NCBI GenBank assembly: GCA_024686335.1
Contig: JAILCI010000029.1
Location: 1 to 64,000, forward strand
DNA: 64,000 nucleotides
DNA from: Bacteroidales bacterium
GTDB taxonomy: Bacteria > Bacteroidota > Bacteroidia > Bacteroidales > WCHB1-69
Direction of reading: 5' to 3'
Below, one piece after another: positions 52,801 to 62,900 of the stretch. The position numbers and the translations under genes are program-made. The notes under the pieces are model-generated. The model was not told the DNA's origin, ran no database searches, and was given only the letters and a program-made list of their open reading frames with translations. Within the stretch, counting starts at the first letter, position 1; each line of letters begins with the position of its first letter.

Positions 52801-55800
52801 TCTGGATGCTAATGGCCAATGGGCTGTTACGATTACCGATGGCGCTGCAAGTATTGTGGCACAAGGAGATAATAATCGTAACAATTTGCGTTATAATCCA
52901 AGCAGTTCAATCTTCTCATGTTATGCATCTGGTCAAGAACCTGTAGCCCTTTACAAATTTGGCGCAACTGCATACACCGTCACCCTCAATGCCGGCTCCG
53001 GCACATGTGATGAAACTACGATGACCGGTAGTAACGTTACCCTTCCGACATGCTCAACAACTTGCGACGGTTACAACTTCGTCGGTTGGTCAGAGACTGC
53101 TGTGGAAGCAGGTACCACTGAAACTCCTTTGAACATTTATGCAGCTGGCAGCCAATATGCTCCCGAGGCTGACGTTACCCTGTATGCTGTCTATATGTCT
53201 GGAGAAGAAACCTGGGCCGCCGCTACTGAAATCGCTGCCGGTGATGTGGTTTACCTTGTTAGTGAGGATAATTCTAAAGAGTTGTCCTATATTGAACTTT
53301 ATGATGGCGTCCCGGCTGCCTATGAAACTCATCCTGCAGGATTATATCCTCTATGGGTGGTCGATGGTTCAACTAGCGGCACATTTGCCTTCAAGAATGC
53401 TGACAATCAATATCTGGAATGTGATATTGATGACTCTTATCTGGATTTGAATACTACGGTTACAGCCACAACATCCTGGACGGTCTCCTTTAACACTGAT
53501 GGCGATGCAACTATCACAAACGCTTCAATCACTAACCGTATTATCCTGTTCAATCCTACCCAAGATGGTCATTTTAAACCTTATAAAACAACTACTCAAG
53601 GAACCAGTCCTGTACAATTATACAAGCATTACACCACGGGCGAGTACACCACTACTCCTTGTGTCGGCAACTATACAGTCTACTTCTTCGAAGGTACTGG
53701 CGACTGCGGAACGGTTTCTCTGAAAGGCAGCTCCATCACTCTTCCTGAAGCAACCACCACCTGTGAAGATTGGGAATTTGAAGGTTGGACTACTACTCCG
53801 GTGAATGAAACGACGACAGCTCCTACAATTCTTGCAAGCCCTTATACTCCAGCACAAGACAGCATGTTCCTCTATGCTATATACACTGACGGAACGAACT
53901 ACAACAGTTTCCCGACATGCGTGTACACGCAGCTTGGCGTGGCGGAGGGCTTCGAGATCTACACGACGGCCACTCCAGATAACGGCAGGACGACTGTGAA
54001 ACCTACGGGCTGGACGGTTGTGACCCAGGAGAACCCGGTTGCCAAGTCACTGAAGGGCCGTCCGGAGGTGTTCTACTGCGCACCGTATGCCCACGAGGGT
54101 GACTACAGCCTGTTCATCGACAGCCTTACCTTGCTCGCTATGCCAAAGGTCGCTGACGGTATTGTGATCAGCAATATGGTGCTTGAGATGTATGTACGTC
54201 AGCCGTACGACTTCCAGAGCCTGGAGGTGGGCGTGATGACTGACTTGACTAATCCTAACAGCTTTGTTTTGGTTGGTACTATCAACAATGTGGGTGGTGC
54301 TGTCAACTACAGAGTTGTCGATTTTAGCAACTACACGGGAGAAGGTCGCTATATTGCATTCCGAAACAAGAGCTCCCAAGAGTCTGAAGAGGCTGGCATG
54401 CGCAAGAGTTTCAACTATATCGATGATGTTACTCTCAAGGTGAACGAGTCCCTTTGCGGTATCACAACCCTTCCTTATGAGAACAATTTCGATGCTACTA
54501 CAGCCGAGTCGGAACTCGCATGCTGGACAGTAGCCCAGAAGTACTACAACTTTGCATCAACCTACGCTCCTCAGATTTTCACCCTCTCCGCTTATGCCAA
54601 CAGTGGCGAGAATACCCTGTTGCTCGACGGTCGCTGCATCTACGCCATGCCAGAGCTGAAAGTCACGGATGTGGATGTCAGCGATTTGCAGATGGAGTTC
54701 TACGCGCGCCAGCCATACTCTGGCAGCAGCCTTGAGGTTGGCGTGATGAGCGACCTCAACGATGCCAACAGCTTCGTTACCGTGGCAACATTCAGCTATA
54801 ACGGCAATTCAGGGCAGCAGCGCCATGTCGTGAACTTCAGCGAGTATACCGGTGCTGGCCGTTACATCGCGTTCCGCAACCTGTATGACGGCACATGGGG
54901 CAGAAGCCCGCAATACATCGACGACATCGTGTTGGCTGTTCCGGGAAGTGGCGACTGCGGCATTGCCAGCCTTCCTTACGAGAACAACTTCGACCAGACT
55001 ACGGCAGCTGATGAACTCTCCTGCTGGACAGTGTCTGAAAAGTACTACAACTTTAGCAGCGAATATGCGCCTCAAATCTATGCACTCTCCTCATTCGCTC
55101 AGAGCGGTGAGAACACTCTGCTGCTTGACGGCCGCTGCCTGTACGCTATGCCTGAGCTGACGGCTGTGGATGAGAACGAGGAGCTGGTGTCTGTCGCAAA
55201 TCTCCAGATGGAGCTCTATGTGCGTCAGCCGTACGCAGCCAGCAGTCTGGAGGTGGGTGTGATGACGGATGTCAATGACCCGAGCACGTTTGTGGTGGTG
55301 AAGACCATCGGCAACAACGGCTACACGGGCCAGCGGTACCATGTTGTTGACTTCAGCGGCTACACGGGTACGGGCCGCTACATAGCGTTCCGCAATGCAT
55401 ACGACGGCACGTGGGGCAGAAGCCCTCAATACATAGACAATATCGTGCTGGATGTTCCTGTCGCTGACGACTGCGGCATCACCTCATTGCCATACGTGAA
55501 TAGTTTCGACGACGCAGCAGCCGAGGAGGGACTCTCCTGCTGGACGGTAGCTCAGAAGTACTACAACTTCGGCAGCGAGTATGCGCCCCAGATCTTCGAG
55601 GAGTCCTATTTTGCCCACAGCGGTTCTTATACCCTGATGCTTGACGGCCGCTGCCTATACTCGATGCCTGAGCTTAAGGTTGAGGGCGTGGAGGTTAGCG
55701 ACTTGCAGATGGAGTTCTACGTCCGCCAGCCGTACGCCGCCAGCAGCCTGGAGGTGGGCGTGATGACGGACGTCAACGACCCGAGCACTTTCGTGGTGGT

Positions 55801-56308
55801 GGAGACCATCAGCCACAACGGGGCTACGAACCAGCAGCAGCACACGGTTGACTTCAGCGGCTACACGGGCGAGGGAACCTTCATAGCATTCCGTAATCTC
55901 TACGACGGCACATGGGGCAGAAGCACGATGTACATCGACGACATCAACCTGTCACAAATCACGACATCGCCCGATGCTGTTGCAGAGGATCCTCAGACCG
56001 AGGAGGAGACCGCCGAGGAGTATGTTGACGAGACCGCCAACGAAGACATCGAGGAGGTCATGTCCCCGCTGGGTGTCGAGGACTACGACATCACAACCAT
56101 GACGGTGTACCCGAACCCGACCACCGGCAAGATCACGATCTCAGCCGACGTTGTGAATAGGGTAGAGGTGTACAGCCAGATTGGCGTTTTGGTGGCAGTC
56201 TACACCGAGGAGCGTGTGATTGACCTGAGCAATATGCCTAGTGGCGTATACGTCCTGCGTGTGACGATGCCTCAGGGCGTGGCTGTGAGAAAGGTCGTGA
56301 AGAAGTAG
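49817..56308 (+). CDS. Giant T9SS-exported multidomain adhesin-like protein A
   Basis: The 2163-residue protein has a signal peptide (cleaved near GVWG-Q at 33) and ends in a type A T9SS sorting domain (about 2096-2163; TVYPNPTTGKITI ... VYVLRVTMPQGVAVRKVVKK), so it should cross the outer membrane by type IX secretion and be anchored on the surface. Modules in order: a beta domain (35-190), a chitobiase C-terminal-like domain (196-270; GATIHYTTDGDEPT), an OB-like DUF6359 domain (272-450), Ig-like domains, two InlB-type beta-repeats (about 1052-1126 and 1282-1361), and four cleaved-adhesin/MAM-like domains (about 1364-2048), each with LEVGVM(S/T)D, RYIAFRN and YIDD motifs. An acidic Glu-rich linker (2053-2090) precedes the sorting domain. 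No catalytic domain is evident; binding of host or polymer ligands is likely. Confidence 0.9.
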   Translation: MQKLLQHFNSGRFSRLAFSLCLVMLMSVSGVWGQTDEVYSTCLFGSNYNNSSTQNYTSTWTATNNGFSWTIVNGNNNQNGWSYVKFGRKNNASVGSITTVSAYTEAITKIDLTIDALTTSKINSITLYTSPDSSSWTSADTFTKSAGTQSVTLSTPTANLYYKIEFDCASGSSNGLITISKVEYYHASSSTQTVATPTISPNGGEFLNSQEVTLTCSTSGATIHYTTDGDEPTSSSTSYTVPFTINATTTVKAIAYSGTEASDVATAEFTKVQPYANIAALTALTESGNYYVTLDNAVVTYVNGKYAYIQDASGAVVMYKNEHGLTAGQTISGTASVTYAPHNSNPQITNLEGVTPTSGTAPDPTTVSASDWSYTFNNVLSQYFQITGATITQSSNKYYVSLGGEDIQLYKVGSALSNIDLSRTYTIVGFPTLYNTTQELQIFEAPVVEATSDPVVSVSPYTITNLSYVVDNGPSAAQSISVSGENLSDNITVALDANSNFEISLSESDSYTSSLTLTQTEGTVEATTIYVRLKFGLQTADYSGTITVSSTGATSSTVNLSGSVTAPEPANVTWNLSIDETATATENEMTWTSNFATMGVAKGEASTNTNNYYPGTSGHSYTSTRFYAYSNLTIAPVSGYIITSVVFQATTENYATVLKNSTWNNAAATASSTTVTVTPTDGTSAITATIGGTCGFTSVTVYYEANTTPSITVAAPTENVPYAGADGTLNVTYQNISDVVADIEFFESDGITSATYTWIDAEINTENNVNYVVGPNTANEARTAYFKVYALDGDDYVYSDLVTITQSAAPQQYTLTVSELSNVDLSVYTGGQTDAIITGEGSAQLTNGTAIEIQVSALSGYSLQTLMVDGEDVTSQINTSGIYEFTMPEHAVAITATATEIVPGEWVLVTDPSTLSAGDQVVIAAAEYNYAMSTTQNSNNRGQVAITKVGNTLTINDNVQIFTVGKVENNFTFYTGSGYIYAASSSSNHLKTETTLDANGQWAVTITDGAASIVAQGDNNRNNLRYNPSSSIFSCYASGQEPVALYKFGATAYTVTLNAGSGTCDETTMTGSNVTLPTCSTTCDGYNFVGWSETAVEAGTTETPLNIYAAGSQYAPEADVTLYAVYMSGEETWAAATEIAAGDVVYLVSEDNSKELSYIELYDGVPAAYETHPAGLYPLWVVDGSTSGTFAFKNADNQYLECDIDDSYLDLNTTVTATTSWTVSFNTDGDATITNASITNRIILFNPTQDGHFKPYKTTTQGTSPVQLYKHYTTGEYTTTPCVGNYTVYFFEGTGDCGTVSLKGSSITLPEATTTCEDWEFEGWTTTPVNETTTAPTILASPYTPAQDSMFLYAIYTDGTNYNSFPTCVYTQLGVAEGFEIYTTATPDNGRTTVKPTGWTVVTQENPVAKSLKGRPEVFYCAPYAHEGDYSLFIDSLTLLAMPKVADGIVISNMVLEMYVRQPYDFQSLEVGVMTDLTNPNSFVLVGTINNVGGAVNYRVVDFSNYTGEGRYIAFRNKSSQESEEAGMRKSFNYIDDVTLKVNESLCGITTLPYENNFDATTAESELACWTVAQKYYNFASTYAPQIFTLSAYANSGENTLLLDGRCIYAMPELKVTDVDVSDLQMEFYARQPYSGSSLEVGVMSDLNDANSFVTVATFSYNGNSGQQRHVVNFSEYTGAGRYIAFRNLYDGTWGRSPQYIDDIVLAVPGSGDCGIASLPYENNFDQTTAADELSCWTVSEKYYNFSSEYAPQIYALSSFAQSGENTLLLDGRCLYAMPELTAVDENEELVSVANLQMELYVRQPYAASSLEVGVMTDVNDPSTFVVVKTIGNNGYTGQRYHVVDFSGYTGTGRYIAFRNAYDGTWGRSPQYIDNIVLDVPVADDCGITSLPYVNSFDDAAAEEGLSCWTVAQKYYNFGSEYAPQIFEESYFAHSGSYTLMLDGRCLYSMPELKVEGVEVSDLQMEFYVRQPYAASSLEVGVMTDVNDPSTFVVVETISHNGATNQQQHTVDFSGYTGEGTFIAFRNLYDGTWGRSTMYIDDINLSQITTSPDAVAEDPQTEEETAEEYVDETANEDIEEVMSPLGVEDYDITTMTVYPNPTTGKITISADVVNRVEVYSQIGVLVAVYTEERVIDLSNMPSGVYVLRVTMPQGVAVRKVVKK

Positions 56309-56335
56309 GGGAGTTCTCCCTCACTTGAACTAGAA

Positions 56336-56368
56336 AGCCTCGGCGCAGAGATGTGCCGGGGCTTTTTT
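56336..56368 (+). terminator. Rho-independent terminator of adhesin gene A
   Basis: AGCCTCGGC (56336-56344) pairs with GCCGGGGCT (56355-56363) with one T-G pair, followed by six T. Confidence 0.9.
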
Positions 56369-56840
56369 AGATAATAGATTAGAGATAATAGATGATAGAT
56401 AAATTCCTAATTAGCAGGCCGATATGTCTGCGGGTATCGGTGGAATGAAATGTGCGGACTCCATATCGCAGTCCTGTAGGGTCTGCGGGTATCGGTAGAA
56501 TATTTATGATAGCGCCACCTGTGTTCAATGTCGGTAGTGTTTATCTGCGAGCAAACAATCCGCGAGATAAAAAAGATCCGTCAGGATCTAAATATTAATC
56601 TGCGTTCATCTGCGAGATCTGCGTAATCTGCGGGAGAAACTACCAGCGAGATTTGCGGGAGAAATAACTTCGCGTTCTTAGCGTCTCTGCGTTAAGATCA
56701 TTTGTGAGCGCAGCGAACAGATAAATCAGCGTTTATCAGCGGGATCTGCGGGAGACCAACCTCCTTCTAAACCCGCGAGGGGAAAATCTAATTTATAGAT
56801 TTATAAAGAGTTGTCATATTTTCTCATTTTTTCTTAAAAA
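56369..56840. repeat. Gene-free gap of degenerate ATCTGCG repeats
   Basis: No gene is seen. 56420-56520 has two copies of TCTGCGGGTATCGGT. 56540-56760 has many ATCTGCG/GAGATCTGCG units and the palindrome AGATCC-GTCA-GGATCT, closely like 12430-12880. Confidence 0.6.
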
Positions 56841-56855
56841 AATCAACTTTCCGTA

Positions 56856-56885
56856 TTGTTTTTGCAAAAAAAATCCCTATTTTTG
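56856..56885 (+). promoter_or_regulatory. Promoter of adhesin gene B
   Basis: TTG (56856-56858) and TATTTTTG (56878-56885) are separated by 19 bp, fitting the Bacteroidota -33/-7 arrangement. The ATG is 57 bp downstream. Confidence 0.6.
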
Positions 56886-56941
56886 CACATCTCAATGTTG
56901 ATAATTTTTGGTCAGAATATATTAATTAAAAATTTACAAAT

Positions 56942-59900
56942 ATGAGAAAAAATCTACTACTTTTACTTGTGCTCACGCTTTTTTGTCTGCCGTGGGCAAA
57001 CGCACAGAACACATTGACCGTGTACGAAACAGAAACGGGAACAAACAGCTATGTCCCAATTTATGGCTTATATGTTGATGATAGCGGCTTGAAATGCGAA
57101 TACATTATTCCTGCAACTGAACTCCAAGACATGATTGGAATGGATATTACTAAGATGACATTCTACTTGTCGTCTCAAGCTACTGCTGCCTGGAACGCCG
57201 AATTTCAAGTGTTTATGAAGGAAGTTAACCAAACAACATTGACCGGCTTTCTTGGTACAACGGATGCAACAATCGTTTACTCCGGCGTCTTAAACGCTAA
57301 CAGCAGCACTATGGATGTTAACTTCAGTAATTACTACAATTACCAAGGAGGTAATCTTTTAGTGGGATTTTACATCACTCAAACAGGTAGTTGGAAAAGT
57401 GCATCATTTTATGGTAAAACGACCACTGAAAACACTGCTTGGCAAGGTTATTCCTCCTACAGTGGCATACAATTTATTCCGAGAACCACCTTTTCTTACG
57501 AGACTCCTTCTTCTTGCCCCAAACCGACAAATCTGGCATCATCAAACGTGACGAGCACTTCTGCCACGTTAAGTTGGACCGAAACGGGTAGTGCTACCAA
57601 TTGGACGCTGGAATATAGTACCAGCAGCGATTTTTCCAATGCCACCTCTGTAAATGTGAGCGGGACGGCTTCTAAAAACCTCACGGGTCTTACCGCTGAA
57701 ACCACCTACTACGCTCGTGTGAAAGCCGTTTGCGCTGCAGATGATGAAAGTGAATGGAGCGATATCGTAGTATTTATGCCCACGTTAGTACAAACCGTGT
57801 CCATTGGCTCTGGCACAAGCACCTTCTACTATTTGCCAACACATACAAATTACAATTATTCCTACACACAACAGATTTATACTGCCACTGAAATCGGCCA
57901 AGCAGGTACAATCAAGAGCATTAGCTTCAAAGGAAACAAAGCTTATACACGCAACGTGGATATATACATGATCAACTCCGATAAGGAATCTTTTACGTCT
58001 ACGACAGACTATGTCAACGTGACGAGTGCCGATCTGGTTTACACTGGTAGCGTGACTTTTATTGCTGGTGATTGGACTACCATCACATTGGCTGGTAATG
58101 GCTTTGACTACACCGGAGGTAACCTTATCATTGTCGTTGATGACAATACGGGTAGTTACCTAGGCGGTACCTCTTGGTCTTCCTTTACTACAGCCACCAA
58201 CCAAGGCTTGTATTTCTACCAAGATGCCAGTAACATCGATCCCACCTCTCCAAGTGCAAATAACTATAATGTTATCACCTCGAAGAGCCAAATCCAGCTT
58301 GGCATCCTCCCCACCTCCACTCCCAAGCCACGCAACCTTGAAGTTTCCGATATCACCGCAGAAAGTGCCACGGTGACGTGGACCGCACCCGCCAACGCCA
58401 CGCCTACGGGCTACCAATACCAATACAAATACGCCACTACACCTACGTGGCCTGACACTTGGAACAGCCTCCCCGCCAACGTTACCCAAAAGGACCTCGT
58501 TGCCTTGGCAGCCGGCACCCTCTACGACTTCCGCGTGAGAGCCAACTATACCGAAGGCGACAGCGACCCTGCCGAGATTCAGTTCACCACCCTGGCCACC
58601 TGCCCAGCGCCTGAAGGATTGCAAGTCGTTGACGGCACTATCACCGCCCACACAGTCCAACTGAGCTGGACCTCCGATGCCACCGCATGGCAGATCTGTC
58701 TCAACGGTGATGAAGACAACCTCATCGACGTGACAGAAAATCCCTACACCCTGATGGGCCTCGAGGATAATACGAAAGACACTGTTAAGGTGCGTGCCGT
58801 CTGCGGTGATGAGACCAGCGAGTGGAGCTCCAGCGTGACCTTCACCACCCCGATAGCCTGCCCCGCCCCGACAAACCTTACCATCAGTGATGTGACCGCC
58901 CATGGTGCCAAACTGAATTGGGAAGGAACATCTGACTACTCCATTGTGATGATAGGAGAAGACATTGCTAACACAATCGCCTCTTATGACTTTGAGAATA
59001 ATGCTGTCAGTACCGATTTTACCAACGGCACCACGCCTTGGATAATCACAAATGCTGATAAGCATAATGGTACATATTCCATTAAGAGTGGTAATGGAGG
59101 AGTTAACAGTTCAACCTCCGACATGCTTCTCACAGTGAATTTGACCGAATCAGCTACCCTTACCTTCTGGGCCAAAATCTCTTCTGAATCAAGTTGGGAC
59201 AAGGGCTATTTCAGCATCGATGGCACCAATAAGATTAGTGCTATCAGTGGCGCTGGCGATTGGATCGAATACAGTTATGAGCTGGCTGCTGGTGAACATA
59301 CACTTCGTTGGTACTATACCAAGGATGGTAGTGGAGACTATTATCATGACTGCTTCTATGTGGATGACATTACCATAGTGAACCATTCTGTCTCCAATTG
59401 GATATCCTATACCACCATGTCTCGACCCTATACGATCAACGATCCAGCCATCAATCCTGAAACCACCTACCAAGTGAAGGTAGAAAGCGGATGCGAGGGT
59501 GAAGAAGGACATGTGAGTGATATCCTGACCTTTACCACTGCCAGTGCCTGTCAAGATCCTGACGGATTTGAACTGGTAGGAGTCACTGCCACTTCTCTTG
59601 AAATCGACTGGAATGACTATGGTCTCGATGATTTCAACTTTAAATATAGAACCGAAGGGGAAGAATGGACACTTTTAGAGAACGTTAGTCCCACCATGAC
59701 TATCAATTCCCTGCAACCCAGCACCACTTACCAGGTTCTAATTCAGGCTGCTTGTAATCCTGAGGTGTGGTCCGATACTCTCTCCTATACCACTGCCTGC
59801 GCCGCCCAGGGCATTCCTTATACATACGATTTCGAAACAGAACCCCCGTTTGACTGTTGGACGCCTATTGCCGGCGCAGCACGCAATTCTAATTCTACCT

Positions 59901-62900
59901 ATGCTCACGAAAGTACAACATCTTTGAAATTCTCAGGCACCACCAAAAATATGATAGTTCTGCCGCAGTTTACGGAAGCCACCAACACTCTCCGCGTGGA
60001 GTTCTGGACCCGCCCGGAATCTACAAGCTCCTCCTGTGGTTCTTTTGCTGTCGGATATCTGACTGACCTTACTGATACTAGCAGTTTTGTCGCTCTCGAC
60101 ACATACACCTACAGCGACTGGTCAAGCGCCTCATACGTCAAGAAGAAGGTCGACTTCAACGTTGAGGGCGTTCCTGTCGACGCCTACATCGCTATGCGTC
60201 AGTTTGACTGTTCTACCAGTTATTATTGGTTTGTCGACGATGTTACGGTAAAAATTGTCCCCTCCTGCCTTGAACCCTCTGACTTGGACACCACCAATGT
60301 CACAACTAACACAGCCGAATTGAGTTGGACTGCCAACAGCGGCGAAGAATCTTGGACAATCTATTATAAGAAGATTTCCGAAACAGAATACACCAATGTT
60401 GCTGTTACCACCAATCCTTATACGCTGGAGGGATTAGTTTCCAGTACCGCTTATGAATATTATGTGGTAGCAAACTGTTCCGCTACTGACGTCAGCGAAC
60501 CTTCTGAAGTGTTCCATTTCAATACCGCCTGTGGCGTCATCACTGTATTCCCGTGGAGTGAGAACTTCGACAACATGACGGGTGCGAATAGCAGCACTGC
60601 CGAAAACGTCTTGCCTAACTGCTGGAACTATTACAATGGAACTACCTATTCCTCTTATGATGGCTATCCTTTAATTTACAACAGTTCTTCCTACTCCAAC
60701 ACAGGCAGCAACCACCTTCGGTTCTACTCTTATTATTCTTCTTATTCTTCTTATTCTTATACAGACCAATATGCCATTTTGCCAGAGATGCAGAACATCA
60801 ACACTCTTCGAATCAAACTCTTTTCTAGACTTTACTCTATTTCATATCCAAGTTCTCTCGTTGTAGGTGTGATGTCCGATCCGACCGACATCTCCACTTT
60901 CGATTCTGTAGGAATAATCACTCCCGCTAGCACTACGTACGAGCAGTTTACAGTAAACTTCGACACTTATACGGGAGATGGCTCCTATATCGCCCTCAAG
61001 ATGACCCCTGCTAGTTCTAGCAGTTCCTACCGTGGTGTTTATGTCGACGATATCACTGTCGAAGAGTTACCCAACTGTTTAGAGCCTACGGATTTGGCCG
61101 TTGTTGTGAACAGCGTTACCGCCCATACGGTCCAACTGAGCTGGACGGCTAACAGCGGAGAGACGGCTTGGACACTCTACTATACGAAGATTACTGACGG
61201 AACCTATACTGAAGTTCCCAACGTTACCAATCCTTATACATTGGAAGGCTTGGATGCTGATACCGAATATAGCTACTACGTGGTGGCCAATTGCTCCGAG
61301 ACCGATCAAAGTGAACCTTCAGAAGCATTAGGTTTCGTTACTGCCTGCGAAGCTATCTCTGACTATCCTTATACAGAGAACTTCGACAACTTAACTGGTA
61401 CCACCAGCGGCAGCACCAACATCTTGCCTAATTGCTGGAGCCGCATCAACACGACGACATACTCTAACTATTTCGGCTATCCCACTGTTTATGCCGATGG
61501 CTATTTCACATATGCCAACTCAACACCCAACTGCCTGCGTTTCTTTTCCGCTTATTCCTCCTCATATAGCAGTTACGACCCACAACCACAATATGCCATT
61601 CTGCCTGAGATGGAGAACCTGGCTGGCAAGCAGATCACACTGAGCGCCAAGGGTTATGACACTTCCAGTACCTTCAGAATTGGTACGATTACCGACCCGA
61701 CGGATGCCAGCACCTTCAGCATGATTGCCGAGCAACCACTGACCGATTCCTACCAGGAATTCACCTATAACGTTCCTGCTGATGCCACGGCCCACTACAT
61801 TGCCATTATGATTGACGCGGCCTACTCTAGTAGTTCGTCTTATATATACAATGGAGCCTATATTGACGACATTACCATTGATGTGCCGCCGGCATGCCCG
61901 AAACCTACGGATTTGGCCGTTGTTGCGAACAGCGTTACCGCCCACACGGCCCAGTTGCAATGGACTTCCGACGCTACCGCATGGCAGATCTGTCTCAACA
62001 ATGATGAGACCAACCTTATCGACGTTACCGAGAATCCCTACACTCTGTCTGGCCTTGCAGAAGACACCAAAGACACCGTTAAGGTGCGTGCCGTCTGCGG
62101 CAGCGAGTTCAGCGAGTGGAGTACTATAGTGACCTTCACCACTCTGATAGCCTGCCCCGCCCCGACAGAGCTGGAAATTACTGATGGTAGTATTACCGCC
62201 ACCGGCGCCACAGTTTCCTGGGCTGGTGAAAGTGACAGCTACGACGTGATGTACAGAACGGCAGCATACGTGGCGGAGGGTATATATGAAGATTTTGACG
62301 TGTCTGGCATTCCATCGGGTTGGACAAGATATAGCGGCTTGGTGGATGACGTGCTGGATGGCACTGCCACCTTGTCCTCATCTTCCAGCTGGTATGCTAA
62401 CAACAGCTATGCCTTAGGTACATATAATGCAAAACTCAATATCTATGGCACTAACTGTAAGCATTGGCTTGTGACGCCTGAGTTCAACCTTACCCAAAAT
62501 CTGAGTTTCGACCTCGCTTTGACTGATTACGGTAACGGTAATCCAATTGAAAACGATACTGCTCAAGACGACGACCGATTTGTTGTCTTGATTAATGCCA
62601 ACGATACTTGGACCATCCTACGCGAATGGAACAACACCGGCTCAGCATATGTCTATAACAACATAGCCACTACGGGCGAAAGTGTTTCTATCGACCTTTC
62701 AGCCTACCAAGGCCTGAACGTGAAGATAGCCTTCTATGGCGAATCAACAGTGTCCAGCAATGGTGACAACGACCTGCACATCGATAACATTCACTGCGGT
62801 GTTTACCAGGAGGCAGGTGAATGGCAAACGGCTACTGGTGTAACAGATACTTTCTACACAATCACTGGCCTTAATTCTGAGACGCAATACGAGGTAAAGG

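Noticed and set aside
58160-59065. 300-residue open frame antisense to adhesin gene B
   Set aside because: Gly/Val-rich shadow of a Thr/Ser/Asn-rich coding sequence; no motifs and no promoter.
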